A stretch of 64,000 bases of DNA from PALSA-1004 sp963829085 (GCA_963829085.1 CAWHHJ010000015.1:248001-312000), one strand, 5' to 3'. Shown: positions 18,586-32,293, counted from the stretch's first letter. Notes: generated by a model not told the origin, from the letters alone. A program made the numbers and translations.

Positions 18586-18632
18586 ACGCAGGCGGCTGAT
18601 CGCCGCCCCAGTTCAGCGCAGCGTGATTCGCA

Positions 18633-19124
18633 GTGGCGGCCGATGACCTGACAGATCCGAGTCCCGCCACAACCTTCGGTCACCTCGACTCCACGATCGT
18701 GCTGTCGCCCGACATCGCATCGCTCGGCATATACCCTGCGGTCGACCCGCTCGATTCGACTTCACGTCAGCTCGATCCGCTAGTCGTCGGCGAGGAACAT
18801 TACGACACTGCGCGTGCCGTCCAAGCGACTCTGCAACGATATAAAGAATTGCGCGATATCATCGCTATACTCGGCATGGACGAGCTGTCGCCCGAGGACA
18901 AGCTGGCGGTTGCCCGGGCGCGAAAAATTCAGCGCTTCTTATCGCAGCCCTTCAACGTTGCCGAGGTATTCACCGGACAGAAAGGCAAGTACGTGACGCT
19001 TAAGGAAACGATTAAAGGGTTCAATGGAATAGTCAGCGGCGAGTATGACAACTTGCCCGAGCAGGCGTTTTACATGGTTGGCGGAATCGAGGAAGTGGTG
19101 GAGAAAGCGAAAACCTTGCACTGA
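18633..19124 (+). pseudogene. atpD: ATP synthase F1 subunit beta, C-terminal third only
   Basis: These 163 residues match the end of AtpD closely: ADDLTDPSPATTF, ASLGIYPAVDPLDSTSRQLD, QRYKELRDIIAILGMDEL, LPEQAFYMVGGIEE. The Walker A and B motifs and roughly 300 N-terminal residues are missing. An in-frame TGA lies at 18624-18626, and the 48 bases back to the carbonic anhydrase stop show no AtpD-like sequence in any frame. The fragment is followed by an intact atpC in the normal order and spacing. So either the chromosome or the assembly has a breakpoint near 18625-18633. A full-length copy must exist elsewhere if the cell makes ATP synthase. Confidence 0.9.
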
Positions 19125-19162
19125 TAGCAACACGCTATTCTGTTTGATCAATCTGGAATGCC

Positions 19163-19579
19163 ATGGCCAATACCATACATGTCGATGTCGTGAGCGCGGA
19201 AGAGCAAATCTTTTCCGGGGAGGCGGAGTTTGTCGTGCTCCCGGGAGAAGCCGGCGAACTGGGAGTTTATCCGCGCCATACGCCGCTCATGACGCGTCTT
19301 AAAGCAGGGGCAGTGCGTATCCAGCTTGAGGGAGGCGTGGAGGAGCTGGTATTCGTGGCTGGCGGCATACTCGAAGTGCAGCCGCAAGTAGTCACAGTGC
19401 TCGCCGATACGGCCATTCGCGGCGCCGACCTCGACGAAGCACAAGCGCAGGAAGCGCAGCGCCGCGCCGACGAAGCAATGCAGAATGCGAAGAGCGATGT
19501 AGATCTGGCGCGTGCTGAGGCCGAATTTGCGGCGATGGCGGCGCAGATTGCAGCTATCCGCAAACTGCAAAGAAAGTAA
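19163..19579 (+). CDS. atpC: ATP synthase F1 subunit epsilon
   Basis: A protein of 138 residues, full length. It is the central-stalk subunit that couples rotation and inhibits ATP hydrolysis. Typical blocks are HVDVVSAEEQIFSGEAEFVVLPG at the N-terminus, GELGVYPRHTPLMTRLK near residue 35 and VFVAGGILEVQPQVVTVLAD near 70. The last 45 residues form the helical hairpin. It follows the atpD fragment by 38 bases, the usual end of an atp operon, but the genes before it are absent. Confidence 0.95.
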   Translation: MANTIHVDVVSAEEQIFSGEAEFVVLPGEAGELGVYPRHTPLMTRLKAGAVRIQLEGGVEELVFVAGGILEVQPQVVTVLADTAIRGADLDEAQAQEAQRRADEAMQNAKSDVDLARAEAEFAAMAAQIAAIRKLQRK

Positions 19580-19800
19580 TTCCTGAGCGGCTCACCGCAC
19601 ACGAAGCACTCAGCGTCGTCTCTTGTCGCACGTCCGCACGCAAGCGAGACGACGACCAAAGCAAGCAGGTTTCTAGCAATCGTGTGGCAACGCGTGCAGC
19701 AGATAGCTGCGTTGGCATAAGCGATGTCATGCGTCTCCGGCGCACCGATGACTAAAACAGGGCGCAAGCAGCGGCTTGCTTCGTGATAACGTTAGGCCGC

Positions 19801-20517
19801 ATGCGAATATTGCTGACGTCGGACCTCCATTACAAGCTGCGACAATACGATTGGGTGATCGGTGCGGCGTCGAACTTCGATGCCGTCGTCATCGCGGGCG
19901 ATCACATCGATGCTTTTTCGCCGGTTCCCGGTATTGTGCAGATTGCTGCACTGTCTGCTAGTTTTACAGCAGTGTCGCGCGCAAGTCGCCTCATGTTGTG
20001 TTCCGGCAATCACGATTTGAATGCCAGAAATCACGCGGGCGAAAAAACTGCGGACTGGCTGGACGGTCTGCGAACTGCCGCTGTCGCGGTCGATGGCGAT
20101 ACCGTGACGGTTGCCGATACGCTCTTCACTGTGTGTCCGTGGTGGGACGGTCCATATGCCCGCGCTGCTCTCGAGCAGAAGCTCGAATGCGCGTCGCGGC
20201 AACGCCATGGCCGCTGGGTCTGGGTCTATCACGCACCACCTGAAGGTGCGCTCAGTTGGACCGGCAAGCGCCATTATGGCGATGCCGTACTTGCCGAACT
20301 CGTTAAGCGTTACTCGCCGACTGCAGTTTTATGTGGGCATATACACGAAGCGCCGTTTAAGACGGGCGGTTCATGGATTGACCGCATTGGTGAAACCTGG
20401 CTGTTCAATGCAGGTCGCCAGATCGGCGATACTCCGGCACGCGTCGAAATAGATTTGACGCAGTTCGCCGCGCGCTGGATATCGCTTGCCGGAATAGAAG
20501 AAAGAGCTCTTCAATAA
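19801..20517 (+). CDS. Calcineurin-like metallophosphoesterase
   Basis: A protein of 238 residues with all five blocks of the calcineurin-like fold: DLH (Asp8, His10), GDH (Asp34), GNHD (Asn70, His71), YHAPP (His144) and GHIH (His180, His182). These bind a two-metal centre that cleaves phosphoester bonds. The ATG at 19801 was preferred to the GTG at 19783 because the fold starts directly there (MRILLTSDLH). No signal peptide, so it acts in the cytoplasm. The substrate is unknown. It converges on, and overlaps by 7 bases, the gene for a cyclic-nucleotide-binding protein. Confidence 0.87.
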   Translation: MRILLTSDLHYKLRQYDWVIGAASNFDAVVIAGDHIDAFSPVPGIVQIAALSASFTAVSRASRLMLCSGNHDLNARNHAGEKTADWLDGLRTAAVAVDGDTVTVADTLFTVCPWWDGPYARAALEQKLECASRQRHGRWVWVYHAPPEGALSWTGKRHYGDAVLAELVKRYSPTAVLCGHIHEAPFKTGGSWIDRIGETWLFNAGRQIGDTPARVEIDLTQFAARWISLAGIEERALQ

Positions 20518-21035
20518 TCGGGCACATCGCTGCGCTCGGATCCCGGCTCGAGCGCGCCCGGATGCATCGCCATGAGATTCGCGAGGACCTGATCCATCAC
20601 CGCGAGATGCGTATTGCTGTCCTCATACTGGCGTTTGATGTCGACTAAGTAAGCTGTAACCGCCGATAGCCGCCTTGCGAGTAACTGCGCAATAGCGTGT
20701 GTCACTCGCGGTTCATTTTCGATAACGGCGGACGCACCGTCTATCACACGGACCATGCTGTCTTGTGCCGCGATGACACTCGCCGTTGCCGGCGATTGCA
20801 GCACCGCAGAGATCTCGCCCAGAAAAGCACCCGGCTCACTGATCATCACCACCCGAATGCCATCCCGCACCACCTCGAAAGCACCGCGCTCTAGCACATA
20901 GAGCTGGTCCGTGTGCACGCCTTCCTGAATCAAGATGTCGCCTTTGATGAGCGTCCTCTGTGGAAACCTGCTGCACATCGCGAGCACATCGTTCATGTCA
21001 CCGGGCCTCGTAGAACTATCGGATTGATCAGTCAT
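20511..21035 (-). CDS. Cyclic nucleotide-binding domain protein without DNA-binding domain
   Basis: About 174 residues. Residues 15-125 are a cNMP-binding beta-roll: ILIQEGVHTDQLYVLERGAFEVV, then the phosphate-binding cassette region PGAFLGEISAVLQSPATASV. The rest is a helix rich in Leu/Ala (VTHAIAQLLARRLSAVTAYL) and a short tail. There is no helix-turn-helix, so it is not a classical Crp/Fnr regulator. The start at M8 of the longest frame (MTDQSDSS) is preferred; 21056 is the alternative. It may act as a small cyclic-nucleotide-responsive partner. Function beyond binding is unknown. Confidence 0.8.
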   Translation of the reverse strand: MTDQSDSSTRPGDMNDVLAMCSRFPQRTLIKGDILIQEGVHTDQLYVLERGAFEVVRDGIRVVMISEPGAFLGEISAVLQSPATASVIAAQDSMVRVIDGASAVIENEPRVTHAIAQLLARRLSAVTAYLVDIKRQYEDSNTHLAVMDQVLANLMAMHPGALEPGSERSDVPDY

Positions 21036-21093
21036 GCAAGAGAGTGAACAGTGCAATCTTAACCGCCAGTCGATATGTTTCTTCGCGTTGTGT

Positions 21094-21444
21094 TCATGCT
21101 GAACCCCGCGTTCCTATTCGACGACGTTGATTAGTCAGCAAGGCACGCATCCGTAAGGTTGGCCGGATCAGAGCATGCCAAGAGGTGGAAAAGCGCAAAT
21201 CTCCTAAAGCCGGAGTACGCGTGCCATCGTCGTCCATGACGAACGGCATACCCTCGTAAAGCGTGACTTGATGTGCATTTTGATCATAAGCGATATCAGT
21301 CGGAATTGTGACACCTCCATGTGAGTGCTTTTGACCGCGGTAGCGTGCGCGCGGTCGAATCGAACGTGTCGGTAACGACATTCCTGCCTCTGCAGTGGCG
21401 TTGTTCACACTTACGCGATCACGGATACCGTCCGTCAGGAACAA
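21094..21444 (-). CDS. Possible small hypothetical protein
   Basis: A frame of 116 residues in the gap between the cyclic nucleotide-binding gene and the next plus-strand gene. The middle part (ARYRGQKHSHGG, then PTDIAYDQNAHQVTLYEGMP) looks protein-like, while both ends are Arg-rich and less convincing. No family is recognised and no clear ribosome binding site is seen. A shorter gene or none at all is possible. Confidence 0.3.
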   Translation of the reverse strand: MFLTDGIRDRVSVNNATAEAGMSLPTRSIRPRARYRGQKHSHGGVTIPTDIAYDQNAHQVTLYEGMPFVMDDDGTRTPALGDLRFSTSWHALIRPTLRMRALLTNQRRRIGTRGSA

Positions 21445-21511
21445 AGCTTCGCCGTCCGGGAGTGGCCCGCGCTTTGCGATATAGCTTGAAAAGTGCTTTC
21501 ACTTCTCAGGG

Positions 21512-22054
21512 ATGGACGATATGTCGACGAATGCGAGTTTCAAGCAGATAGCAATCGAATGGTGGACGACCGGCCTTTTCGTCTGCGGTGTCGCGTTAGC
21601 CGCATGGGCGGCGATCATCATGGCCGGTCAATGCGCCTACTGGCTTATTGCCGATGACTGGATACCGATCAGCATCTCGCAGACCGCATCCTTGAAACTC
21701 GTTTTCCCGGGCGATGGCACGTTCCGGCTGAGTGTCGTCACAATGCAGAACAGCCTGGCGCATGCGGGGGTACTGATGCCGTGGTCGGCAGGCGAAAACG
21801 CGTTGAATGCACTTGTTGACTTTGCGCCGTTTGCCGGCAGCCTGTTCGCGATCGCGGCTGCAATGGTATTCATTGGCCGTAAACGGCACGTAAATAAAGG
21901 TCTGACGCCGAAACCGTGTCTTAATCAACGCTTCAAACGTCCACCCATCGGATCTCTGTACTCGCTTCGTCGGTTGCAGGAGCCGCAATTCGACTTTGGG
22001 GTCGTTCAAGCGTGGTGTGTGGGTGCGCCGCGAGTTGGCAGCGCCGCCGTCTGA
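21512..22054 (+). CDS. Hypothetical membrane protein, 180 residues
   Basis: Two hydrophobic helices are clear: residues 20-45 (VCGVALAAWAAIIMAGQCAYWLI) and about 108-125 (AGSLFAIAAAMVFIG). The region between them is soluble and has a beta-rich look. The C-terminal 50 residues are basic and less protein-like, so the true end may be earlier or a frameshift may lie near residue 130. I do not recognise a family. It converges with the SDR gene on the other strand. Confidence 0.5.
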   Translation: MDDMSTNASFKQIAIEWWTTGLFVCGVALAAWAAIIMAGQCAYWLIADDWIPISISQTASLKLVFPGDGTFRLSVVTMQNSLAHAGVLMPWSAGENALNALVDFAPFAGSLFAIAAAMVFIGRKRHVNKGLTPKPCLNQRFKRPPIGSLYSLRRLQEPQFDFGVVQAWCVGAPRVGSAAV

Positions 22055-22095
22055 ACAAACGTTGCTTACGCAGCTCCGCCGGCCATAAGCGCCGA

Positions 22096-22908
22096 TTAGT
22101 CTTCTGCGGCGTAGACTTTGAGGTAAGACGAGCGTCCACCATCTGCGGCAATCGTGGTGCCGGTCAGCATGCGTGACTCGTCAGACGCAAGAAATACTGC
22201 AATCGCCGCGATGTCGCGCGGCTCACCGACCGAGAACGGATAAAGTTTTCTCGCGATCATGCGCTGCCTCGCAGCAGCTGTCGGTTTCTCTGCCAGCAGC
22301 CATTCTTTGTTCTCGTAGCGTTTTATCGCACGCTCGGTGCGGATGCTACCCGGGGCAATCGCGTTCGCGCGAATTCCGTATTCCGCATACTGCGCCGCGA
22401 GGGTCTTGGTGAACGACATGATTCCACCCTTCGCCGCTGCATACGCAGGCCGATAAGAGCCGGTCAACCCTACCATCGAGGCAAAGTTGATGATGGAGCC
22501 CCCGCCGCCCGTGATCATGTGCGGAATGGCGTGGCGGCAGCAGAGAAATGGATGGAGCAGATTTAAGTTGATCGTGCGATGCCAGATCTCGAGGCTCATC
22601 TCGTGCACGGGGAGGTCTTCGAGAACCGAACCACCAGCGCAATTAACGAGCACGTCGAGGCGCCCGAATCTCGCTATCGTAGCGTCGATTGCATGTTTGA
22701 CCGAGTCGTCTCGCGTGACGTCCGTTTGGATGAAAATCGCTTCTCCGCCGGTTTCGCTGATCTCTCGTTCAGCGCGCCATCCGGCTTCCGCATTGATATC
22801 AACGATGGCGACCTTCGCGCCTTGTTGCGTGAACTTGAGCGCGCTTACCTTGGCGATCCCGGCTCCGCCGCCCGTCAAGAAGGCGACCTTTCCACTCAGC
22901 CGTGACAA
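22096..22908 (-). CDS. SDR family NAD(P)-dependent oxidoreductase
   Basis: A protein of 270 residues of the classical short-chain dehydrogenase type. The cofactor loop is TGGGAGIA near residue 12, acidic Asp37 after the second strand suggests NAD preference, NCAGG lies at 89-93, and the catalytic residues are Ser144, Tyr156 and Lys160 (YAAAK). It would oxidise or reduce a hydroxy/keto group in the cytoplasm. The start is a TTG. It lies 16 bases downstream of a Bug receptor gene on the same strand, suggesting that it acts on the compound the receptor binds. Confidence 0.9.
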   Translation of the reverse strand: MSRLSGKVAFLTGGGAGIAKVSALKFTQQGAKVAIVDINAEAGWRAEREISETGGEAIFIQTDVTRDDSVKHAIDATIARFGRLDVLVNCAGGSVLEDLPVHEMSLEIWHRTINLNLLHPFLCCRHAIPHMITGGGGSIINFASMVGLTGSYRPAYAAAKGGIMSFTKTLAAQYAEYGIRANAIAPGSIRTERAIKRYENKEWLLAEKPTAAARQRMIARKLYPFSVGEPRDIAAIAVFLASDESRMLTGTTIAADGGRSSYLKVYAAED

Positions 22909-22924
22909 GCGTTTGCTCTGACCA

Positions 22925-23905
22925 TCACTGCGGTTTGAGGCCGGCCGCCGCGACGACCTTGGCCCACTTCTGCAGATCAGCGGACATTGCTGCGGCGAAC
23001 TCGTCCGGGCTGGCGGTGCGCGGCTCCGCTCCCTCTCTCGAAAGTTGATCGCGCGTCTGCGGCACCTGCAGGATCGTGTTGATCTCTTTGTTGAGCCGCG
23101 CCAGCAGCGGCTTCGGCATTCCCGCGGGACCGATGATTCCGTACCAGCCGCTCACTTCGTAACCCGGCACGCCGGCCTCTTGTATCGTTGGCACGTCGGG
23201 CAGGGCGCTGGCGCGCTGTGCTGTCGTGACGCCGAGTGCGATGAGTCTGCCGGATTTGATATACGCGACTGAAGCGGGGATTGAAGGAAACGCAAGTTGA
23301 AGATGGCCACCGATCAGGTCGATCATCGCCAGACCCTGGCCTTTGTACGGGACATGCGTGTGCTCAACACCGGTCAGCACCTTGAACAGTTCGCCTGACA
23401 TGTGGCTTGGCGAGCCCACGCCGGAACTCCCGTAACTCAACTGACCGGGCCGCGCGCGCTCGAATGCGATGAAATCTTTAACGGTACGGCTAGGTATCGA
23501 CGGATGAATGACGAGCACATTCGGCACCTGGGCAACGATCGCGATTGCGGAAAAATCGCGCAGCGGATCGAACGGCAGCTTCGTGTACATCGATGCGTTG
23601 ATCACGAATCCCTCAGGCACCATTTGCATGGTGTATCCGTCAGGCGCCGCTTTTGCGGTTAGCTCGCCCGCGATGATATGGTTGGCGCCCGGCCGGTTAT
23701 CGATGATCACCTGCTGACGCAGGTTTTCGCTCAATTTGCCGCCCACCGCTCGCGCGAGAATATCCGTAGCTCCCGCGGGAGCAACTCCGACGAGAAGCCG
23801 GATCGGCTTAACCGGGTAATCCTGTTGCGCATATGCGCTGCGCGCTGACATCGCAAGGCATAAAACCGGAACCATGAACACTGTCCCGCGATACACGACC
23901 TTCAT
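22925..23905 (-). CDS. Bug family periplasmic solute-binding protein
   Basis: A protein of 326 residues, full length and intact. The signal peptide ends at AYAQ (about residue 27). The Bug/TctC signatures follow: YPVKPIRLLVGVAPAGATD, IIDNRPGANHIIAGE, APDGYTMQMV, then THVPYKGQG near residue 195 and LPDVPTIQEAGVPGYEVSGWYG near 245. Such proteins bind carboxylates or similar ligands for tripartite tricarboxylate transporters. No TctA or TctB gene is near. It is probably the first gene of a two-gene operon with the SDR. Confidence 0.93.
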   Translation of the reverse strand: MKVVYRGTVFMVPVLCLAMSARSAYAQQDYPVKPIRLLVGVAPAGATDILARAVGGKLSENLRQQVIIDNRPGANHIIAGELTAKAAPDGYTMQMVPEGFVINASMYTKLPFDPLRDFSAIAIVAQVPNVLVIHPSIPSRTVKDFIAFERARPGQLSYGSSGVGSPSHMSGELFKVLTGVEHTHVPYKGQGLAMIDLIGGHLQLAFPSIPASVAYIKSGRLIALGVTTAQRASALPDVPTIQEAGVPGYEVSGWYGIIGPAGMPKPLLARLNKEINTILQVPQTRDQLSREGAEPRTASPDEFAAAMSADLQKWAKVVAAAGLKPQ

Positions 23906-24103
23906 GTCGAGATATGCTCCCTGATGGCGTGCAGATGTGAGGCAGGAATTATAGACAGACTTATTCAGTTACGTCCCGGGCGCAACGGCTTCGCTTTTGT
24001 AACATTCTGCAACGACCAAACAATCGTCTCACTGTGCCGTGTCGACGATCTACGGTGATACACTCGAATGCACACAACGTAATCTGCAACACGACGAAAG
24101 CTG

Positions 24104-24325
24104 ATGGAAAACTATCCGACTATTCAATTCATCTTGCGCTTCGGCAACGCTTTCGCGATCCTCGTGGCGCTTTTGCCCGTTGCTGCGAGCGTGGTGGCAG
24201 TCATCTGCGGCGTGCACTGGGTCGTGCTCGCGGGCGGTGCGCTTACGAGCATCGTGCTCGGCGTGCTGATGAAGAGCTACGTCGAGCTCGTACGCATCAT
24301 CGCTGACATGCTGATACCGCGATGA
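24104..24325 (+). CDS. Small membrane protein, 73 residues
   Basis: Two helices (residues 7-35 and 38-60) with a short loop, and a polar end RIIADMLIPR. Its stop overlaps the ATG of the following FAD enzyme by four bases (ATGA), which supports translation and coupling. The family is not one I can name, though small two-helix proteins of this kind are common beside flavoenzymes. It could anchor or accompany the dehydrogenase, which is inference. Confidence 0.65.
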   Translation: MENYPTIQFILRFGNAFAILVALLPVAASVVAVICGVHWVVLAGGALTSIVLGVLMKSYVELVRIIADMLIPR

Positions 24326-25762
24326 ACGATGCCACTTTTGATGTGATAGTCGTCGGCGGCGGAATTGCGGGACTTACCGCCGCGGCCCGGGCCGCCCAGC
24401 AGGGGCTGCGAGTCGGAGTGCTCGAGCGCGGCAGCGACGAGCGTTATCCATGCAACTCGCGTTATTCCGGTGGCATATTGCACATAGCGTTTCACAACAT
24501 CAAAGAGCCGGCGGCTGCCTTGCTCGACGTGATTCAAACGGCAACGCGTGGGCATGCCAGGCGCGATCTCGCTGATGCATTCGCCGCCAACGCAGGACGC
24601 GCCGTCGATTGGCTCCGCGAGGAGGGCGCACGATTCATCAAGGTAGGCAATAGCGCTTACCAGCAATGGGTATTCGCGCCGCCGCGCGCGATCGCTGCAG
24701 GGCTCGACTGGAAAGGACGCGGCCCGGATGTGACTCTGCGCATGCTCGAGGCGAATCTCGTAAAACGCGGCGGTGAAGTGCGGCGCGCCACCGCTGCCAC
24801 ATCGCTGATTGTGGAAGGCGGGCGGGTGAGCGCGGTAGAAACGCAGCGCGACGGAACGCGAATGCGCCTTAGCGCGCAAGCGGTCGTGATTGCGGATGGG
24901 GGTTTCCAAGGCAACCTTGAAATGTTGCGCGAGAATATTTCCCCGGCGCCGTCGAAGGTGATGCAGCGCGGTGCTTCGACCGGTATCGGCGATGGTCTGC
25001 GCATGGCGCGTGCAATTGGCGCCGGCTGCGAGTGAGCTCACGCCTTTTTACGGTCATCTGTTGTCCGCTGATGCTTTCCACAACGATAAAGTGTGGCCGT
25101 ATCCGCAGTGCGACGAGCTCGGTACGGCCGGCATCGTAATCAACAAGGCGGGCGAGCGTTTTGTCGACGAAGGCAGAGGCGGCGTATACGTCGCAAATGC
25201 AATTGCGCGTCTCACCGATCCATTATCGACGTTTGCACTGTTCGACGAGCAGGTCTGGCAGGGTCCGGGCAAGAATGCGCGAATACCGGCGAATCCTCTG
25301 TTGCCGAAGGCCGGCGCCACGGTTCACTCGTCATCGACGCTTGCGGGGCTCGCCGCGTTGATTGGCGTTCCCAGTGAGAAACTGACTCACACGGTCACCG
25401 AATACAACAAGGCATATGCAAGCGGTACGCTGGGCGCGCTGAATCCCGTGCGCAGCAGCGCTCCGATCACCGGCAATGCGCCAATCCCGACGTTGGCAAT
25501 CAATCAGCCGCCGTACTACGCAGTCCCCTTGTGCGCAGGCATCACGTATACCCTGGGTGGACTTTCGATCGACGGTTCTTCGCGCGTGCTGCGCGAGTCA
25601 GGCGAGCCGATTCCAGGACTTTACGCTGCAGGCTCGACGACCGGCGGACTCGAAGGCGGGCCCGGTGCGCATTATCTCGGCGGCCTTATGAAGGCAGTGG
25701 TGTTCGGTTTGATTGCAGCAGATCACATCGTCACACAGACCAGACAACATGCGCAGCCGTAA
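24322..25762 (+). CDS. FAD-dependent oxidoreductase of the fumarate reductase/tricarballylate dehydrogenase type, frameshifted
   Basis: About 479 residues across one lesion. The N-terminal dinucleotide fold reads VIVVGGGIAGLTAAARAAQQGLRV; ADGGFQGN near residue 194 and the second-frame blocks AGIVINKAGERFVDEG and PGLYAAGSTTGGLEGG with GGLMKAVVFGLIAA match the FAD-binding 2 family. TcuA-type enzymes oxidise tricarballylate to aconitate; this may be one, but the substrate is not certain. The frame changes near 25033 (GAGCE, then LTPFYGHLL). As printed, the first frame stops at 25035. A Bug receptor gene converges on it, which is in line with oxidation of an imported carboxylate. Confidence 0.8.
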
Positions 25763-25778
25763 CGAACCAAGCGTTCAG

Positions 25779-26726
25779 TCAGGTTTCGCGCCGGAAGCTT
25801 TCACGACCTTTGCCCATTTATCGATTTCAGATTTGATGAACGCGGCAAACTCACGCGAGCTGCCGCCTGCCAGCTCAGTACCCGAGCTCTGCATAGCGGT
25901 CCTTCAGGTCCGGCAGCACGCGGTTTACCTCGTTGTTCAGCCGGTTGATGATTGCGACGGGCGTTCGAGCAGGCGCCAGAAAACCGTACCATCCCGTCAC
26001 CTCGAAACCGGGCAGACCGGATTCCGCGACCGTCGGCACTTGCGGTGCGATCGGTGATCGCTGAAGTGCTGTCACTGCAAGCGCTTTTGCGCGGCCGCTC
26101 TTAATGTGCGGAAGAATGGCTGTGGTGCTGCCGAACTCTACTTGCACTTCACCCGAAAGCAAAGCAGTGACCGCAGGTCCGGAGCCCTTATATGGCACGT
26201 GGACCATATCGACGCCTGCCATCATCTTGAAGAGCTCACCCGCGAGGTGATTCGCGCTGCCGTTTCCCGACGAGGCGTATCTGACTTCTCCCGGCGCTGC
26301 GCGCGCCAGCGCGATCAATTCCTTCACCGTCGATGCGGCAAGCGTACTGCGCGCGGCGAGAAAGTATTGTCCGTAGACGATGCGAACAATCGGCGCAAAA
26401 TCCTTGATCGCGTCGTACGGGACGTTCGCCTGCAGGCTCGGATTAATCGTAAATTCTGGAGAAATCACCATCAGGGTGTAGCCGTCAGGCGCGCTCTTCG
26501 CGACCATCTCGGTTCCAAGCATAGTGCCCGCACCAGGGCGGTTATCGACGACGAACGACTGGCCCATCGTCTCGGACAGTTTCTTCGCGAGTATCCGCGC
26601 GCTGATATCGGTGCCGCCTGCCGCCGCTAACGGGACGATCACGCGCACGGACTTCAAGGGTACTCCGCGGCCGACACGCTCCCGCACATTACGCAACACA
26701 AAGCACCGCAAGAGACGGCATGACAT
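25779..26726 (-). CDS. Bug family solute-binding protein, two frameshifts
   Basis: The core (LKSVRVIVPLAAAGGTD to LPDLKDRYAELG) is a normal Bug receptor. At the C-terminus the printed frame stops at 25875. Dropping one base near 25878 continues it with TELAGGSSREF and AKVVKASGAKPD to a stop at 25779, exactly the expected family end. At the N-terminus the printed frame lacks a signal peptide, but the next frame reads VMCGSVSAAEYP right before LKSV. This is a normal signal-peptide end, so one base is missing near 26659. The true start therefore cannot be fixed. Confidence 0.8.
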
Positions 26727-26829
26727 CGCCGGCTGAAATCATTGATGGGATTCCCGAGCAGCAGATAAGCCGGCCAGCGATGGGCGAACGTCGTATTCAT
26801 AGCGCGTCGTGCGCCGGCCGCTTCAGTTA

Positions 26830-27726
26830 TCAGCCCGCGGCCATCTGCCGCGGCGTTTTGATTGCCCCGTCGTCGGCGGAGTTATGCTTCTTGTACACGG
26901 CGAAATTGACTGCAACACGACGGTCGACGTCGCGCGAGATAATCACTTCATTGCAGAACTCGGTGCGATGGCGGGGTGTATTCAGATAAACGTCGTTGTA
27001 TTCTGCCCACCCCCATACATACAAGTGACCGCGCCGCTCAATGACTTCATCGAGATCTTCTGCGCTAATCTCGAGTGCAGTGGCATTGACGGTACTTCTC
27101 GGACCGATTAGCACGCCTATCGACCCGCCGCCCGCAAAGTCGGGAAATTCGAACTCTTCGCCGAGGCTGTCCTTGCGCAGCGACCAGTTGACGTGACTAC
27201 GCATATTTTTAGTCGGCGTCGCGCCGCTATTCTCCCAGACCGGCACGATGATCGCGCGGTCAGGGTATCTCAGCACCTCGACCTCGAAACGCCGCAGAAA
27301 TACGAATGCTCGCTGGCTGGCGATGAGCGCCTGTTCGATCGCGTTAACGGATCGTCCGGCCTCAGCCGCTGCCGCTCCCGACAGTCGCAATGCTTCCTGG
27401 GTCTCAATGCGCTGAGTTCTGATTCCGCTTTTGAGTCCGGCAACAGACCAGCCAAGCAGGAGGACCAGCAGCGCAAGCACTGTTGCTGAAAGCGCCGTGA
27501 CTGACGCGGCGTTTGCTCCTACGAATTGGCCAATCCGGATCGCCGATGGCCGCGCCCATCCTAGTAACGGGCCTTGCAACGGAGTGCAATCGAGGGTTTC
27601 AGTTCCCGTTTCGGTTACATCCACTGTCTGATAGCAGGACGGCGGAACAGACACGGCCCAGTCGACCAGGATTGCGACGACCGCCATCACAATCACAATT
27701 GTCAAGATTCGCATGGCTTGCATCAA
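26830..27726 (-). CDS. Hypothetical membrane-anchored protein, 298 residues
   Basis: Two membrane helices lie at residues 5-27 and 72-95 with a loop containing several Cys between them (SCYQTVDV and LDCTP). A short helix-rich linker follows. The C-terminal 170 residues form a soluble beta-rich domain with AFVFLRRFEVEVL, PVWENSGATPTKNM and YVWGWAEYNDVYLNTPRHRTEFC. The ENSG(A/T)xPTxN pattern is one I associate with uncharacterised proteobacterial proteins of this length. No catalytic motif is visible. It stands alone, upstream of and divergent from the helicase gene. Confidence 0.7.
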   Translation of the reverse strand: MMQAMRILTIVIVMAVVAILVDWAVSVPPSCYQTVDVTETGTETLDCTPLQGPLLGWARPSAIRIGQFVGANAASVTALSATVLALLVLLLGWSVAGLKSGIRTQRIETQEALRLSGAAAAEAGRSVNAIEQALIASQRAFVFLRRFEVEVLRYPDRAIIVPVWENSGATPTKNMRSHVNWSLRKDSLGEEFEFPDFAGGGSIGVLIGPRSTVNATALEISAEDLDEVIERRGHLYVWGWAEYNDVYLNTPRHRTEFCNEVIISRDVDRRVAVNFAVYKKHNSADDGAIKTPRQMAAG

Positions 27727-27951
27727 CCTCCGCAGCAGAATCCGGCCGACACATGGGCCGCGCAGGGGCTCATGTCGTGCACCGTTTCCGCATCGTTATA
27801 AAATGAAGCCGTAGTGTAATTGAGCGTAACGTTCGAAAACCCCATCGAGCCGGTTTTTTTTGTCGTTCCAGGCTTTACAACGAAACCGGGTTTGAGATTC
27901 CATGAACCGGCCGCACATACTGACGTCCAACAACGCAAGCTACATTTGCTG

Positions 27952-32255
<4,304 letters not shown>

Positions 32256-32262
32256 TCGGCCC

Positions 32263-32278
32263 TGCAGCGTGAGCTGCA
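32263..32278. terminator. Short stem-loop between convergent genes, possible terminator
   Basis: The 6-base arms TGCAGC and GCTGCA enclose GTGA. On the minus strand no good T-run follows, and on the plus strand only AAAA comes after it. It lies between the stops of two convergent genes, where a bidirectional terminator is expected. Weak. Confidence 0.3.
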
Positions 32279-32293
32279 AAACACAGTCGACAA

